From the NCBI RefSeq assembly GCF_014268745.2, contig NZ_JABWRB020000001.1, positions 2,604,001-2,668,000 on the forward strand: a DNA stretch of 64,000 bases. The letters run 5' to 3'. The translations under genes were made by a program, and so were the position numbers. This DNA comes from Pseudomonas zanjanensis. GTDB taxonomy: Bacteria > Pseudomonadota > Gammaproteobacteria > Pseudomonadales > Pseudomonadaceae. This document shows, piece by piece, positions 7,211-16,497 of this stretch (positions are counted from its first letter, which is position 1; every line of letters begins with the position of its first letter). Under the pieces are notes generated by a model, which searched no databases, was not told the origin of the DNA, and was given only the letters and a program-made list of their open reading frames with translations.

Positions 7211-8533
7211 TCAGGTACGTGTCGCTCCCCGGGCGCTGGCGGCAAACTGATCCGCCGGCAACACATGCTTGCGCTCCAGCAGGCGATAGACCACGCCCGT
7301 CAACACCAAGCCAAACACCATCACACAGGACAGGAAATACAGCCCCGAAGCCAGGTTGCCGGTGTACTCCTTCAGCGCACCGATCACGAATGGACCGATG
7401 TAGCCACCCAGGTTGCCCACCGAGTTGATCAGCGCGATGCCCGCCGCCGCACTGGCGCCGGCAAAGAACCGTCCCGGCAAGGTCCAGAACACCGCCGTGC
7501 AGGAAAACAGCGCGAACGCCACCAGGCACAGCGCCGCCAATTGCAACACCGGCACCGACAACCAGGCGCTGAGGAACAGGCCGATGGCGCCCAGCACGTA
7601 CAACACGGCCAGGTGACCGTAGCGGTCGTTCAAGCGGTCGGAACTGCGGGGAATGATCAGCAGGCCGACGATGCCGAAAATGTAAGGCACCGATGACACG
7701 AAACCGGTCACCAGATCGCTGCCGCCGAACTGCTTGATCAGCGTCGGCAACCACAGGCCCAGACCATAAATGCTCAAGGTCACTGGCAGGTAGAACAGCG
7801 CCAGCAGCAACACACGCTTGTCCTTGAGGGCATGCAGCGGATTGCCATGGCGGGTCTGGCCGTATTCCTGCAAATCTTTTTTCAGCTCACCGGTCAGCCA
7901 GTCCTTCTCGGCCTGGTCCATCCATTTCACTTGTTGCGGGCCATCCGGCAGGTAGCGCAGCACCGGCCAGGTCAACAGCACCGCCGGCAGACCGATGACA
8001 ATGAACAGCCATTGCCAGCCATGCAGGCCAAGGATGCCGTCCATGCCGAGCAAGCCGCCGGACACCGGGCCGGTGATCATCATCGCGATGGGCTGGGACA
8101 GAATGAACAGGCCCAGAATCTTGCCGCGATGGCGCACCGGGAACCATTGGGTGATGTAGTACAGCACGCCCGGGAAGAACCCGGCTTCGGCCGCGCCCAG
8201 CAAAAAGCGCATCACATAGAAGCTATGGGGGCCTTGCACGAAGGCCATGCCGATGGTGATGGCGCCCCAGGTAATCATGATCCGGGCGAACCAGCGCCGG
8301 GCACCGAAGCGTTCCAGCATCAGGTTGCTGGGGATTTCCAGCAGGAAATAACCGATGAAAAACAGCCCGGCGCCCAGGCCGTAGGCCGCGTCGCCGATGC
8401 CGATGTCGGCGCCCATGTGCAGCTTGGCAAAGCCCACCGCAGAGCGGTCCACGTAGGCGATCAGGTACAGCAGGATCAGGAAGGGAATCAGTTTGAGGGT
8501 GATGCGACGAATAAGCCGCAGTTCCTGGCTCAT
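7211..8533 (-). CDS. MFS transporter, anion:cation symporter family (sugar acid uptake)
   Basis: A 440-residue, 12-helix inner-membrane protein of the ACS branch of the major facilitator superfamily (phthalate/tartrate/galactonate/glucarate type). Hallmarks are LLYLIAYVDRSAVGFAKLHM in the first helix and loop, GYFLLEIPSNLMLERFGAR, the family motif FLLGAAEAGFFPGVLYYITQWF, and a second-half RSSDRLNDRYGH loop. It likely imports an aldonate by proton symport. It is the first gene of the leftward transcript (transporter, AraD1-like dehydratase, dehydrogenase) and faces the IlvD/Edd gene across a 193-base shared promoter region. A GGAG box lies 9 bases before the ATG. Substrate is inferred from neighbours. 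Confidence 0.9.
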   Translation of the reverse strand: MSQELRLIRRITLKLIPFLILLYLIAYVDRSAVGFAKLHMGADIGIGDAAYGLGAGLFFIGYFLLEIPSNLMLERFGARRWFARIMITWGAITIGMAFVQGPHSFYVMRFLLGAAEAGFFPGVLYYITQWFPVRHRGKILGLFILSQPIAMMITGPVSGGLLGMDGILGLHGWQWLFIVIGLPAVLLTWPVLRYLPDGPQQVKWMDQAEKDWLTGELKKDLQEYGQTRHGNPLHALKDKRVLLLALFYLPVTLSIYGLGLWLPTLIKQFGGSDLVTGFVSSVPYIFGIVGLLIIPRSSDRLNDRYGHLAVLYVLGAIGLFLSAWLSVPVLQLAALCLVAFALFSCTAVFWTLPGRFFAGASAAAGIALINSVGNLGGYIGPFVIGALKEYTGNLASGLYFLSCVMVFGLVLTGVVYRLLERKHVLPADQFAASARGATRT

Positions 8534-8625
8534 GGGACCGGTCTCCGATTGTTGTTGTTATAGAACCTCGGGGGATTTCTCTCGCGAATGACCGCCAGGA
8601 CAATCCCTCCGTTGAATCGGACTAT

Positions 8626-8638
8626 ATAGTAATACTAT
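8626..8638. promoter_or_regulatory. Probable FadR-family operator 1
   Basis: ATAGTA-A-TACTAT, a perfect palindrome, contains TAGTAATACTA and so fits the TNGTNNNACNA consensus of FadR-subfamily GntR regulators. It lies 93 bases upstream of the MFS gene and 89 upstream of the IlvD/Edd gene. The FadR-type regulator at 10688 is the natural candidate to bind it. Confidence 0.65.
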
Positions 8639-8700
8639 TTACCCAACAACACTTCCAAACCGCACAAATTGCGCTTATGTTACGCTTCAGCTAGAACAAT

Positions 8701-8713
8701 ATAGTCATACAAT
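8701..8713. promoter_or_regulatory. Probable FadR-family operator 2, overlapping a -10 element
   Basis: ATAGT-CAT-ACAAT contains TAGTCATACAA, a second match to TNGTNNNACNA, centred 75 bases from operator 1. A TATAGT hexamer (8700-8705) overlaps it and could be the -10 of the IlvD/Edd promoter, a layout that suits repression. The site is 14 bases before the IlvD/Edd start. Confidence 0.6.
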
Positions 8714-8726
8714 AAGAGAATCGATC

Positions 8727-10463
8727 ATGTCTGATAAGAAACCCTCCCTGCGCTCGGCCCAATGGTTTGGCACCGCCGACAAAAATGGCTTCATGTACCG
8801 CAGCTGGATGAAAAATCAGGGCATCGCCGACCATCAGTTCCACGGCAAGCCGATCATCGGTATCTGCAACACCTGGTCGGAACTGACGCCATGCAACGCG
8901 CACTTCCGGCAGATCGCCGAACACGTCAAGCGCGGCGTGATCGAGGCCGGGGGCTTCCCCGTGGAATTCCCGGTGTTCTCCAACGGCGAATCGAACCTGC
9001 GCCCCACCGCCATGCTGACCCGCAACCTGGCGAGCATGGACGTGGAAGAGGCGATTCGCGGCAACCCGATCGACGGCGTGGTGCTGCTCACCGGTTGCGA
9101 CAAGACCACCCCGGCGCTGCTGATGGGCGCCGCCAGCTGTGATGTACCGGCCATCGTCGTGACCGGCGGGCCAATGCTCAACGGCAAGCACAAGGGCCAG
9201 GACATTGGCTCGGGCACCGTGGTCTGGCAGTTGAGCGAGCAGGTCAAGGCCGGCACCATCACCATCGATGACTTCCTCGCGGCCGAGGGCGGCATGTCCC
9301 GCTCGGCCGGTACCTGCAACACCATGGGCACGGCCTCGACCATGGCCTGCATGGCCGAAGCCCTCGGCACCTCCCTGCCCCATAACGCCGCGATTCCGGC
9401 CGTGGACGCCCGTCGTTATGTATTGGCCCATATGTCCGGCATGCGTGCGGTGGAAATGGTCCGTGAAGACCTGAAACTGTCGAAGATCCTGACCAAGGAA
9501 GCCTTCGAAAACGCCATTCGCGTCAACGCGGCCATTGGCGGCTCGACCAACGCCGTGATCCACCTCAAGGCCATTGCCGGACGCATCGGCGTGCAACTGG
9601 ACCTGGACGATTGGACCCGCATCGGGCGCGGCATGCCGACCATCGTCGACCTGCAACCGTCCGGGCGCTTCCTGATGGAAGAGTTCTATTACGCCGGCGG
9701 TTTGCCCGCCGTGCTGCGTCGTCTCGGTGAAGCCAACCTGATCCCGCACCCGAATGCGCTGACGGTCAACGGCAAGAGCCTCGGCGACAACACCAAGGAC
9801 GCGCCGATCTACGGCCAGGACGAAGTCATCCGCACCCTCGACAACCCGATCCGCGCCGACGGTGGTATCTGCGTACTGCGGGGTAACCTGGCGCCATTGG
9901 GCGCGGTGCTCAAACCTTCCGCAGCCACGCCGGAACTGATGCAGCATCGTGGCCGCGCGGTGGTGTTCGAAAACTTCGACGAGTACAAGGCACGGATCAA
10001 CGACCCGGAACTGGACGTGGACGCCGACTCGATCCTGGTGATGAAAAACTGCGGGCCGAAGGGTTATCCGGGCATGGCCGAGGTGGGCAACATGGGCTTG
10101 CCGGCCAAGCTGCTGGCCCAGGGTGTGACGGACATGGTGCGGATTTCCGACGCACGCATGAGCGGCACCGCCTACGGCACCGTAGTGCTGCACGTGGCGC
10201 CGGAAGCCGCCGCCGGCGGACCGTTGGCAGCGGTAAAAGAAGGCGACTGGATCGAGCTCGACTGCGCCAGCGGCCGCCTGCACCTGGACATCCCCGACGC
10301 CGAACTCGCCGCGCGCCTGGCCGACCTCGCGCCACCGCAGCAGCTGTTGGTGGGTGGCTACCGCCAGCTGTACATCGACCATGTGCTGCAAGCGGACCAG
10401 GGCTGCGACTTCGACTTCCTGGTGGGCTGTCGCGGCGCCGAGGTGCCGCGTCACTCTCACTGA
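8727..10463 (+). CDS. IlvD/Edd-family sugar-acid dehydratase (L-arabonate dehydratase-like)
   Basis: A 578-residue iron-sulfur dehydratase that converts an aldonate to its 2-keto-3-deoxy form. Three conserved cysteines fit a [2Fe-2S] cluster site: Cys56 (SELTPCNAH), Cys124 (LTGCDKTTP) and Cys197 (AGTCNTMG). Other family blocks are NGESNLRPTAMLTRN, the GGSTNAVIHL segment and SDARMSGTAYGTVVLH near the C-terminus, which holds the catalytic serine region. Spacing and length match the pentonate dehydratase branch rather than IlvD (about 610) or Edd. Its product feeds the AraD1-like enzyme encoded divergently. L-arabonate, D-xylonate or D-fuconate are all possible substrates. Confidence 0.92.
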   Translation: MSDKKPSLRSAQWFGTADKNGFMYRSWMKNQGIADHQFHGKPIIGICNTWSELTPCNAHFRQIAEHVKRGVIEAGGFPVEFPVFSNGESNLRPTAMLTRNLASMDVEEAIRGNPIDGVVLLTGCDKTTPALLMGAASCDVPAIVVTGGPMLNGKHKGQDIGSGTVVWQLSEQVKAGTITIDDFLAAEGGMSRSAGTCNTMGTASTMACMAEALGTSLPHNAAIPAVDARRYVLAHMSGMRAVEMVREDLKLSKILTKEAFENAIRVNAAIGGSTNAVIHLKAIAGRIGVQLDLDDWTRIGRGMPTIVDLQPSGRFLMEEFYYAGGLPAVLRRLGEANLIPHPNALTVNGKSLGDNTKDAPIYGQDEVIRTLDNPIRADGGICVLRGNLAPLGAVLKPSAATPELMQHRGRAVVFENFDEYKARINDPELDVDADSILVMKNCGPKGYPGMAEVGNMGLPAKLLAQGVTDMVRISDARMSGTAYGTVVLHVAPEAAAGGPLAAVKEGDWIELDCASGRLHLDIPDAELAARLADLAPPQQLLVGGYRQLYIDHVLQADQGCDFDFLVGCRGAEVPRHSH

Positions 10464-10496
10464 CCCAAATCGACCGGTAAGGATTGGATGATCTGA

Positions 10497-10588
10497 ATGT
10501 GGGAGCGGGCTTGCTCGCGAAAGCACTGTATCAGACACATAGTTGTTAACTGATACACCGCTTTCGCGAGCAAGCCCGCTCCCACATT
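10497..10588. repeat. REP doublet, family B
   Basis: Arms AATGTGGGAGCGGGCTTGCT and its reverse complement, with loop palindrome GTATCAG...CTGATAC. It separates the dehydratase gene from the regulator gene. Both arms carry the GGGC variant of the core. Confidence 0.9.
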
Positions 10589-10687
10589 GGATCCGCGTCC
10601 ACATCAAAAACTCGCATTAGCGACCCGCCATCGCCGCGCCTGCTATCATGCGCAACACTCCCCTCCCACAGGATCGCGCCGCGCCCC

Positions 10688-11413
10688 ATGGATTACCGCA
10701 AACCCTCCGACCGCAAAAGCATGCACGCGCGCATCGTCCAGGAACTGGGCATGCAGATCGTCTCCGGGCGTTTCAAACCGGACGATAAACTGCCCGCCGA
10801 AGCCTTGTTGTGCGAAGAGTATGCGGTCAGCCGCCCGGTGCTGCGCGAAGCCACACGAGTGCTGGTCGCCAAGGGCCTGGTGTATTCGCGTCCGCGCGTG
10901 GGGACGGTGGTCAAGGCCCGCCGTGAATGGCACATGCTCGATCCGGACGTCCTGCACTGGTTGATGCAGAGCAGTCCGCAGAACGAATTCTTCAGCCTGC
11001 TGACCAGCGTGCGCAGCATCATCGAACCGGCCGCCGCCGCCCTCGCCGCCCAGTTCGCCACCGACGAGGACATCGCTGCCATCAACGAAGCCTACCAGCG
11101 CATGGAAGCGGCCCCGACACCTGAAGCCCTGCTGCAACCGGACCTGGACTTCCACAGCCGCATCGCCGAAGCCACCCACAACGACCTGCTCGCCAACCTC
11201 TGCAACATGTTGTCGGTGGCCATCGCCGAAGCCCTCAAGCATTCCAACCAGCGGCCCAACCTGCATGAACTGGCGATGCCGCGGCACAAGGCGATCCTCA
11301 CTGCCATCGAGAATCGCGACGCCCTCGGCGCCCGCCATGCCACGCTGGTGCAACTGGACGATGCCCGCAGCGCGTTGAATGTAGTGCTGGGCAGCGATCC
11401 CGTTCAGGCCTGA
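10688..11413 (+). CDS. FadR-subfamily GntR transcriptional regulator
   Basis: A 241-residue regulator. The N-terminal winged helix-turn-helix (about 15-80) shows the FadR signature SRPVLREATRVLVAKGLVYS and wing RPRVGTVVK. The C-terminal FCD ligand domain (about 95-230) has DLDFHSRIAEATHNDLLANL and the metal-binding His pattern in HKAILTAIENRDALGARHATL. It is the last gene of the sugar-acid island and probably represses both divergent transcripts until a pentonate or 2-keto-3-deoxy acid binds; the two TNGTNNNACNA sites at 8626 and 8701 support this. A REP doublet separates it from the dehydratase gene. The specific ligand is unknown. Confidence 0.9.
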   Translation: MDYRKPSDRKSMHARIVQELGMQIVSGRFKPDDKLPAEALLCEEYAVSRPVLREATRVLVAKGLVYSRPRVGTVVKARREWHMLDPDVLHWLMQSSPQNEFFSLLTSVRSIIEPAAAALAAQFATDEDIAAINEAYQRMEAAPTPEALLQPDLDFHSRIAEATHNDLLANLCNMLSVAIAEALKHSNQRPNLHELAMPRHKAILTAIENRDALGARHATLVQLDDARSALNVVLGSDPVQA

Positions 11414-11526
11414 CACCATCCTCGCTCAATGGGTGGTATCTATATACCGCCCACAGAAGACGGAAATCCTGACACTCGACGCTGGTCGTCATTCCGACGG
11501 CCACGCGTTCAGGAAAAGGATTTCTC

Positions 11527-14500
11527 ATGACCTCACCCACCCCAGTCGACAGCCTCTCTGCGCTTGCACAAAATGTCAGTCGGCAATTCGCCGATCGTCC
11601 AACGTTCGCGCGGATCGCGCAGCGAACACTTGAGCAGGCCATCAAGGCCCAGTACCCGTCGCTGATTATCGACCTCTCCAAGACACGCCTCGCGGTACCG
11701 GATGCAACTGCCCGCAGCTGGAGTTTTCAGCCCTTCATGCCGCTGGTGCTCGATTACCTGGCCTTCGGTACGCCCTTGGATCTCAGTCCACGGGGCAACC
11801 TTGACTGTTATCTTTCCGACGTCCCTCCACAGCGTCTGTGGTCAGGCACTCAGAAACCGGACATGAAGGTCCTCGAAAAGCTATTGCTTGAGTTGCCCTG
11901 GCGTATACCGATCGTGCTGGAAGACGCATTGACCCGCTATTGGAACGCTGATATCGGCACCCACGCCACGCCCGCCAGCCGCTGGCAATGGCTCAGCGAC
12001 ACCCTCCATAACCTGTTGCAGATCCGCGCGCTGCAACAGCCAGGCCTCACTGAGCCGGCCCGTGAAACCCTTGATCAACTCGCCCGCTGGCCCGACCGTG
12101 CCGCACGTTTCAGCCGCAATACCTCTCCCGTCTACGCCTACAGCCTGGAAAGCACGCTCACCCAAGGCGCCAGCAGCACGATCCTGCCGAGCAACGATAT
12201 CCTCTTGCTTCATTACACCCCTAACGGGCTCGTCATCCTGCTTTGCAACCCCGGCAGCCCCGTGCAGTCCTTCGCTTCCATGGAAGCCTTCCATCACCAT
12301 TGGCGTGATCAGATCGCCAGCCGCTATGTGGTCGATACCCTCACCTGCCGGCGCTACGAAATCAGCGGCAATGTGTTCGACACCCAAGCCGCCAGTATCC
12401 TGGAGCAGCAGTTGGCCGACTTGAAGGCGGTGCAATTGCCCTCGCGTATTGGCCTGCAAAGCCTCGACGCACTCTATGACGAGCTGAGTGGCCCGGCCCG
12501 TTATCTGGACGACACACCGCGCCTCACGCCTGAAACCTCGACACGACTCAAGCCACTGCTCCCCGACTGGTTGAAAAAGGCCTCCCTCGTCGACCAGACC
12601 CGGTTCCAGCGCTACAGCCTGGCGCTGGCCAGCGTCAAGAAGCGCGATCAGGGCCGAACCCATCTGAGTGACATCAAGGCATTCACGACCGACGCTTTAC
12701 TCACCCAGATGCACAAGGCCAACGACAGCAGCCCGGCCAAGACAACCCCCAGCCACTTCCAACCCGACGATGTGGAACTGACTTTTACCGTCTCTGCGGG
12801 GTTCCCCGGAACGGCAGGCATCAGCGAGAAACGAACGATGAGCCTGACTCGGCTGGCCATCGACAATCTCGTCGCACGCCCCAGTGGTCATGTGCAGCTC
12901 AGCCATCGCCAGGGCCTGGCGTTGCCTGCATGGCTGACGCTGGACTTCATTACCCGCAAGGACGGGCTGATCGAGCAAGTCGATATCGGCACCACATACC
13001 CTCGCTACCTGCAACAGGAGTTGTTGGGCGATTCGCTCCAGGCGCAGGAATATCAACGTATGTTTGCCGAGCAGATCCCGGCGCAGTTGCCCCTTGAGGC
13101 GCTGCTGGACATGCTCAACCAAAAAAATGGCATGACCCGCCAAGGGCTGCGACTGATCGAGGCGCTGCTGCAGCCCGACGCCGAGGGTCGGCGGGTGGAC
13201 GGCCGCCCCGTGGTCATTCGGCACCTGGCTTTCCTGCGCAAGCCCCAGGCCCGCCCCGACCTTGTGACCAATATGTTCATCGTCGAAGCACAAGACATCA
13301 ACACGGGGCCGCACCTTTTGTATCGCCCCTTGTATGCGCCCGCGTTGACGGAGTTCACTACCCGAGAAGCACTGTTGCAGGCTGTCATAAGCGGTGGGGA
13401 TTTGCAGGACAGCATCTTGACCTGGCTGTCCGACGACGCTCGCCCGGTCTATGCCAATGGTGGCTTCCTGGAGCCGCACATCGTGCGTTTTTTCCAGGGC
13501 GACGAATTCAGCGCTCCTGAAAAACCCGCTCCGGCGACACTGGCCACGGACGGCGCCAATGATGAGTTGCTGCAATACCTGCACAAAGGTGAGTTGATGC
13601 AGTACCTCTACGGCTGCAATGCCCGGGCCCTGGTGACCCAGGCCGACCGATCCGCAGTGTCCAACAGCGAAAGCCGCTGGGCCGTGTACCTCAAGGGCGG
13701 CAGCCTGCTGTTCAACACCCTGTTGTTTCCGTTACTGCGTGGCCCAGCCATGGCCAGTGTCTGGCTATGGAGCCTGATGGCCAGCGCCAGCCAAGACATC
13801 CCGGCGCTGCTCAGTGACGACTCGGCGACCCGTGAACTCGCCGCTGTCGACCTGTTGGTCAACCTGGTGATGCTCGTGGCTCAGCTTCCCTCGGCCGCAG
13901 TGCCCTCTCGCCCCGCCGTGCCCGTACGAGTCAGGGACCAGGCAATGCGTGCCCCCGCGCCGCGCCTCATTGCCGAGCAATGGCCCGCGCCGGAGCTGCC
14001 GAACATTCAGGAAGGGCCCGTTGCCTTGCCCGGCGAACAATCCGTGGCCGCCAGCCGCACGCTGGACCTGAGCTTCGCCAACGCCCGTCATCGACTGACA
14101 CCGGAGCAGTCGGCCCAGTTGCGACGCATGCAGGTACCACGCCCCGCATCATTGCCCGAACCGATTGAAAATGGTCCGTTTACCGGTTTGTACGTGATCG
14201 ACAACAAATGGCACGCCCTGGTGGACCGCAACCTGTATCGCGTCAACACAGAATCGGACGCCAGTGTGACGATCATCGATCCCCTCGCCCCGTCAGGAGG
14301 GGGGCCACAACTGCAATCGGATAATCAGGGCAATTGGTCGCTGGATCTGGGTTTGCGCTTGCGCGGCGGAATGCCTCCCAGACGAATGGCCGAACAGCGG
14401 CGCCTCAACGTAGAAAGAACAATCGAATTGGTCGATGAATTGAAGACGCACATGGCCCAGGAGGCCGAACGGCAAAAGGCCTTGGACGTGGCCCAACAGG

Positions 14501-16200
14501 TCATGGTCCGGCTCGAGCAAGGCAGCACGTATACCGAGGAGCAGCGCGCGCCAAGACGCAAGGTGTTTTACGACCTGCTCAACGCGCAGACTGACGGTTA
14601 CCTCAAACTGCTGGACAGCGCGCCGGAACGCGCCAGGCTGGGAATCGACCTACCCACCCCAAGCATCCGCGGGCTGATGGAGAATGTGATCAACAACGCC
14701 CGCAAGGCCTTCCTGATCGTTGACGCCGAGCATAGAGCCTTGATCATTGCTAATCGTCAATTCTCGGATGAGACTGCCACAGAGCTTGTGGTCGCAAATT
14801 TGCCTGGTTATCTGAAGTTCCTCGATAGCTCGAGTGAGCTCCTTGATCGTTCGATTCACTGGCTGGACCTCAAAGACGAATACCTGGAAAAACTACTGAA
14901 TCTGGATTCCGCGGGCGCTCGCGCATACGAACGCCTCACCCGCGACCGACCGTTGGATGAGAGGAATTCGTTAGCATCAAAAGCCATGCTATTGTCGACA
15001 CTGCCTATGCTGGCGATCAAAAAACCCAACGGCGATTTGCCCGATAGCCTGCGGCGCATCCTTGGTTCCGTGGCCGTACAGGTACGCTCGCACGCCGACC
15101 TGGGCCTGCATGAACTCTCCCCGTCGGAACAGTTCGAGGTCCTGGAAAGCCTGAGCGAACAATACGGCAAGACGTTGGACGCCTTGCACGGCATAAAGAC
15201 GCTTTACGCGGACGACATTGACGAATTTCATTTCGACCGGCTGCTGAAGGTGCTCGACAGTCTCTACCAGGACGCTTCCCGCCAACTGGCCGCCGCCGTC
15301 AAGCCTGAGCCCAACCCACGCAAGCGACCGCCCCAGCACACCGGAACGGCTACCGGGCGCCTTCGAAAAAAAGTGATCAATACCCGCAAAAACGGTGTGC
15401 TGATCGGTGATCTGAAACCAGCCGACGAGAGCATGCCGATCGACGTCGTCGAGCTGCGCTCACAGGTCGAGGACACCGTGCTGGCGTCCTATTCGCGTCA
15501 TGACGATGTCTGGGATGTCATCGAAGTACGCCGCCCAGCGCCCTCCCCAAGCACTCGACCGGTCAAGGCAATCAGGGCTGACGCGCAAAAACTGCTCGAT
15601 GAATTGGATGAACGCTTGCGCCGGGCCGAAGGCTACAAAAAACGTTGCCGTCATCCTCAGGAAATCGAGGAGATCATGAACAACGAGGCGAGTAGATTCG
15701 CAAAACTGGCAGAGGAGTTGGATCGCGCCCTGACGTTGTCGAAAACACCGGCGACTGCCGCCGAGCAGGCGCTGGTCAAACAGCTGGCAGATGCCATCAC
15801 CCACCTGAAGGCCAAGGGCAGCGCCCTGCGCACCGAGCTGAGCCTGCAACTGCCTCCCACCGATGGCAACCTTCGCTACCTGTTCGAAAAGAACCTGATA
15901 CAAGTTGCGCGACTGGGCGAACGCAAAGCCTTGAAAGGAACCCGCAAGGACTTCCTGCAGGAATACGCGATCAACGACCGTAACGGCTTCCCCCTCTGGT
16001 ACGCGCATTTTCACTACGAAACCGCCGGGACGCCGAAAGCCGATTACAGCGTCGCCCATCTCAAGACCAAGGAGCAGCGTCGGGAACACTATCATTCGCT
16101 GCTCGCCAAGGCGGACAGCCCCTATGCGGTGGTGAACGTGCATCGCGGGCAGATTGGCAAATCCTTGGCCCGCGACAAGTTTCTGCCGTTGGCGCCCTGA
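11527..16200 (+). CDS. Large toxin-like protein with dermonecrotic-toxin/DUF6543-type region
   Basis: A 1557-residue protein with no signal peptide. Roughly residues 1-670 match the repeat-poor N-terminal region shared by large Pseudomonas proteins annotated as dermonecrotic toxin domain or DUF6543: QRYSLALASVKKR, RMSLTRLAIDN-like segment, DIGTTYPRYLQQELL, IEALLQPDAEGRRVDG, LLYRPLYAPALTEF and ARPVYANGGFLEPHIVRFF. Residues 723-790 are hydrophobic (FNTLLFPLLRGPAMASVWLW; VDLLVNLVMLVAQLP) and may insert in a membrane. Residues 876-940 hold the GLYVIDNKWHALVDRNLYRV block. A charged helical stretch follows from about 957, and a C-terminal domain (about 1447-1557) has FPLWYAHFHYETAG and HLKTKEQRREHYHSLL. 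An AGGA box precedes the ATG. No immunity or secretion gene adjoins it, so activity and target are unknown. Confidence 0.8.
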   Translation: MTSPTPVDSLSALAQNVSRQFADRPTFARIAQRTLEQAIKAQYPSLIIDLSKTRLAVPDATARSWSFQPFMPLVLDYLAFGTPLDLSPRGNLDCYLSDVPPQRLWSGTQKPDMKVLEKLLLELPWRIPIVLEDALTRYWNADIGTHATPASRWQWLSDTLHNLLQIRALQQPGLTEPARETLDQLARWPDRAARFSRNTSPVYAYSLESTLTQGASSTILPSNDILLLHYTPNGLVILLCNPGSPVQSFASMEAFHHHWRDQIASRYVVDTLTCRRYEISGNVFDTQAASILEQQLADLKAVQLPSRIGLQSLDALYDELSGPARYLDDTPRLTPETSTRLKPLLPDWLKKASLVDQTRFQRYSLALASVKKRDQGRTHLSDIKAFTTDALLTQMHKANDSSPAKTTPSHFQPDDVELTFTVSAGFPGTAGISEKRTMSLTRLAIDNLVARPSGHVQLSHRQGLALPAWLTLDFITRKDGLIEQVDIGTTYPRYLQQELLGDSLQAQEYQRMFAEQIPAQLPLEALLDMLNQKNGMTRQGLRLIEALLQPDAEGRRVDGRPVVIRHLAFLRKPQARPDLVTNMFIVEAQDINTGPHLLYRPLYAPALTEFTTREALLQAVISGGDLQDSILTWLSDDARPVYANGGFLEPHIVRFFQGDEFSAPEKPAPATLATDGANDELLQYLHKGELMQYLYGCNARALVTQADRSAVSNSESRWAVYLKGGSLLFNTLLFPLLRGPAMASVWLWSLMASASQDIPALLSDDSATRELAAVDLLVNLVMLVAQLPSAAVPSRPAVPVRVRDQAMRAPAPRLIAEQWPAPELPNIQEGPVALPGEQSVAASRTLDLSFANARHRLTPEQSAQLRRMQVPRPASLPEPIENGPFTGLYVIDNKWHALVDRNLYRVNTESDASVTIIDPLAPSGGGPQLQSDNQGNWSLDLGLRLRGGMPPRRMAEQRRLNVERTIELVDELKTHMAQEAERQKALDVAQQVMVRLEQGSTYTEEQRAPRRKVFYDLLNAQTDGYLKLLDSAPERARLGIDLPTPSIRGLMENVINNARKAFLIVDAEHRALIIANRQFSDETATELVVANLPGYLKFLDSSSELLDRSIHWLDLKDEYLEKLLNLDSAGARAYERLTRDRPLDERNSLASKAMLLSTLPMLAIKKPNGDLPDSLRRILGSVAVQVRSHADLGLHELSPSEQFEVLESLSEQYGKTLDALHGIKTLYADDIDEFHFDRLLKVLDSLYQDASRQLAAAVKPEPNPRKRPPQHTGTATGRLRKKVINTRKNGVLIGDLKPADESMPIDVVELRSQVEDTVLASYSRHDDVWDVIEVRRPAPSPSTRPVKAIRADAQKLLDELDERLRRAEGYKKRCRHPQEIEEIMNNEASRFAKLAEELDRALTLSKTPATAAEQALVKQLADAITHLKAKGSALRTELSLQLPPTDGNLRYLFEKNLIQVARLGERKALKGTRKDFLQEYAINDRNGFPLWYAHFHYETAGTPKADYSVAHLKTKEQRREHYHSLLAKADSPYAVVNVHRGQIGKSLARDKFLPLAP

Positions 16201-16225
16201 TGGTTCACTTCGAGCGGGTGTGATC

Positions 16226-16314
16226 GTGGCGAGGGAGCTTGCTCCCGCTCGGTTGCGCAGCGACCGCCCGAGGGGCCTGCTTCGCAGTCCAGCGGGAGCA
16301 AGCTCCCTCGCCAC
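16226..16314. repeat. REP doublet, family A
   Basis: Directly downstream of the toxin-like gene. Arms GTGGCGAGGGAGCTTGCTCC and reverse complement; the loop holds CGGTTGCGCAGCGACCG, the same inner palindrome as in the copies at 29540 and 33399. Confidence 0.9.
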
Positions 16315-16363
16315 AGAGGGTGTGTTTAGGCAGGAATGATCAGTACCTGAGCGACAAAAAGCC

Positions 16364-16453
16364 TGTGGGAGCGAGCTTGCTCGCGATGGCGGACGGACAT
16401 TCAACACCTTCATTGACTGTCACACCGCTATCGCGAGCAACCTCGCTCCCACA
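16364..16453. repeat. REP doublet, family B
   Basis: Second doublet between the toxin-like gene and the RND gene, which converge. Left arm TGTGGGAGCGAGCTTGCTCG; the right arm differs by one base (AACC for AAGC), a sign of slight decay. Confidence 0.88.
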
Positions 16454-16497
16454 TGGGGTCGCCACCAGGGCTGTGCCGGGCAGGTCCTGCCCATCCA

